NCBI GenBank assembly: GCA_965369605.1
Contig: CBDURE010000042.1
Location: forward strand, 1-26,090
DNA from: JAGGVT01 sp965369605
Lineage (GTDB): Bacteria; JAJVIF01; JAGGVT01
Direction of reading: 5' to 3'
DNA length: 26,090 nucleotides
Below the pieces are notes generated by a model, which was not told where the DNA came from, did not search any database, and saw only the letters and a program-made list of their open reading frames with translations. This document shows positions 25,601 to 26,090 of this stretch, piece after piece; the first letter of the stretch is position 1, and each line of letters starts with the position of its first letter. The translations under genes were made by a program, and so were the position numbers.

Positions 25601-26090
25601 TTGCCCTGTCCTGTTTGCCGGATTTCATATCCTGTTGAGCATAGTCCATGAGTTTATATCTTGAAAGTTCAGGTCTCTTTTTAGAATCAGAATAGCCGAT
25701 GATATAATTCCTCATCTTGTTTGCCTTTTCCTTTTGTCCCACACGCTCCATTACATAGGCGATTTCAAGAATATCCTGGTTTCCGCCATAATTGGAAGTA
25801 GTGTTAATCGTTTTGATCAGCAGTATCAGTTCGAAAATGTCAGTGGCGGCGGCGTTGAATGCGAGCGCTTTTGTGTCGGGGATAATCTCATTTCTGAGTT
25901 GTGATGTCGTTATGCCGCTTTGTGATGTTCTTTCCGCGTTATATGCCTGAGAGGGATATTTATCATCATGTATATGCTTATACAATGTGATCTTGTAATT
26001 AATCAGCGCGAGCGATGGGCTGATTTTCAAAGCGCTTTCAGCGAGTTTGAGGCATCTTTCAGCTTCTTCTGATATATATATGGAGTAATC
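22608..26090 (-). CDS. Very large TPR-repeat protein, 5' end outside window
   Basis: At least 1160 residues, with the frame open to the window edge; a TTG at 26030 is only an internal codon. Nearly the whole length is built of degenerate helical TPR-like units of about 34-36 residues, with recurring patterns such as ALKLA..., 'G..dkA...' and 'A..Y...G..ekA'. No enzyme, signal or transmembrane motif is visible in the part present. TPR solenoids bind partner proteins; the role here is unknown. It converges on the transporter gene. The C-terminus ends in SLRRLIHSDPYYIN. Confidence 0.85.
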   Translation of the reverse strand, partial: DYSIYISEEAERCLKLAESALKISPSLALINYKITLYKHIHDDKYPSQAYNAERTSQSGITTSQLRNEIIPDTKALAFNAAATDIFELILLIKTINTTSNYGGNQDILEIAYVMERVGQKEKANKMRNYIIGYSDSKKRPELSRYKLMDYAQQDMKSGKQDRAIETMNAILENQKNVDPSNLSGIPLSDMAEMYFACGHLEKAHKTMMRLYNPEKNISENGTVNSIMKQAIQHKRFDFAVDFAIGVENQKNRFVLLNTIISQVHENGYYNEFEKYMDEIHPSLMEKAKSGYTPTNRDNALMKLALCYHNAGQTEKAEEIMNNFFSMSNLRRTGYTGYLEKTHEVVGKVTAENKNDGRNFSYYMTRGPLVDMVKTLCETDQKERALKVIEEKWKFTHADNVSKYMLPNIYIQIIKSSLFVEDYTTAETVYSDFIGRTDEYEENKSSIFIMILNAANAFNEYGHSSFVEPCLKDAYSYLKSNIPDGTIWSSYIRNVEKALCELVDYPAAFDIAEFLDEKSSNSDKYTLRMAKHLYNTGNPEMALEKGYSLDSVSESDPLLRKQTSEAKILINDGMLDEALEIAAKMEGHNKFQYIYSINLKVACAYARQGNLTKALKLVAPVDRRWPRNEKHNIADVLMHYVDGNNPSPKEQQTVIDKILPDIQQFDYVLSLVGTYQPGITDKSIIELAHKAESNILHCAHFMALSQWGSPSFTADLLTDYSAGLIELNMLDEAKAALEKAHSIWLTQADYGTALDHFLNIALIWGKLGECEKSIAFIDITPNLKFEYGWHESDILAIALAYRDVGAMQNAQNFIDNLDAYNFNYTNSRGTNMGNKLIKAQWLAENGKYQIAWDSIANIELGRREIIDYHSIPRIALKHGEYEIASNMTQQIEKASDRIHLLNNIANAMIDKKVDFDIDSLYEKTLDELSKLEEDRTKAYSFAYIAKIYYDAGKHDKARELANIALESANQILDDKNAARTLNIVSETLIHCGMNDDAELLKSKRKDNQYQYPYMKTDKAIMYAKNGEFEKALEFILKQECLYDPSITMAAIARQMISAKEYDLAYDTLELGQDRSKIKMCPRQGCYMGNSESPYDNFPLLFLDAGRFDLALKSLHFIGRDGTSITALMKIELEMRNQDYELTNEDKTSLRRLIHSDPYYIN

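Noticed and set aside
1..26090. CRISPR array
   Set aside because: No regularly spaced repeats of 23-40 bp with unique spacers; the repeats seen are palindromic pairs or short tandems.

Overview
The window reads as chromosomal DNA of a Gram-negative-type bacterium that also carries accessory genes. The evidence is a lipoprotein with a clear lipobox, a secreted calcineurin-like phosphoesterase, a sigma-28 (FliA-type) factor, acetyl-CoA synthetase, and Shine-Dalgarno-led genes with sigma-70-like promoters. The archaeal-type phosphoglycerate mutase (ApgM), the LVIVD-repeat lipoprotein, the REP-type transposase and the many dispersed palindromic repeats suit an uncultured bacterial lineage, but I cannot name a phylum from this sequence.

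Layout. 1-1310: repeats and a coupled minus-strand pair (a HEPN-like protein and a small acidic protein) lying between two direct copies of a 56-bp palindromic repeat. 1367-3926: a cell-wall 3D-domain protein, divergent from apgM. 4025-5599: a membrane glycosyltransferase-like (GT-C) protein, separated by a bidirectional terminator from a convergent 999-residue lipoprotein with 14 LVIVD blades (5698-8697). 9015-12680: a tight, AT-rich, three-gene minus-strand operon with its own sigma-70-like promoter. 13266-16179: sigma-28 factor, small membrane protein, two unusual tRNA-like genes, a HARE-HTH-like protein and a frameshifted small basic protein. 16269-18373: secreted phosphoesterase, then a REP-associated tyrosine transposase bounded by 45-bp inverted repeats. 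18857-22536: acetyl-CoA synthetase and an OFA-family transporter, each with its own terminator. 22608 to the edge: a very large TPR protein, open at its 5' end.

The most interesting region is the operon at 9015-12680. In transcription order it encodes (i) an ImmA/IrrE-type zinc peptidase fused to a macro domain, (ii) a P-loop nucleotide kinase-like domain fused to an adenylosuccinate-synthetase-like domain, and (iii) a DUF7002-type protein that resembles ADP-ribosyltransferase-fold toxins. The synthetase domain has Ser where PurA has its catalytic Asp, the same exchange that marks phage PurZ (2-aminoadenylosuccinate synthetase). A peptidase/sensor, an ADP-ribose-binding or -hydrolysing domain, a possible ADP-ribosyltransferase and a purine-nucleotide-modifying enzyme in one operon suggest a nucleotide-centred conflict or defence system. 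I cannot match it to any named system. The function is inference; the domain architecture, spacing and key residues are visible in the sequence.

The acs and OFA transporter genes are plausibly linked in acetate or other small-acid uptake and activation, though each looks like its own transcription unit. The remaining genes look like unrelated chromosomal neighbours.
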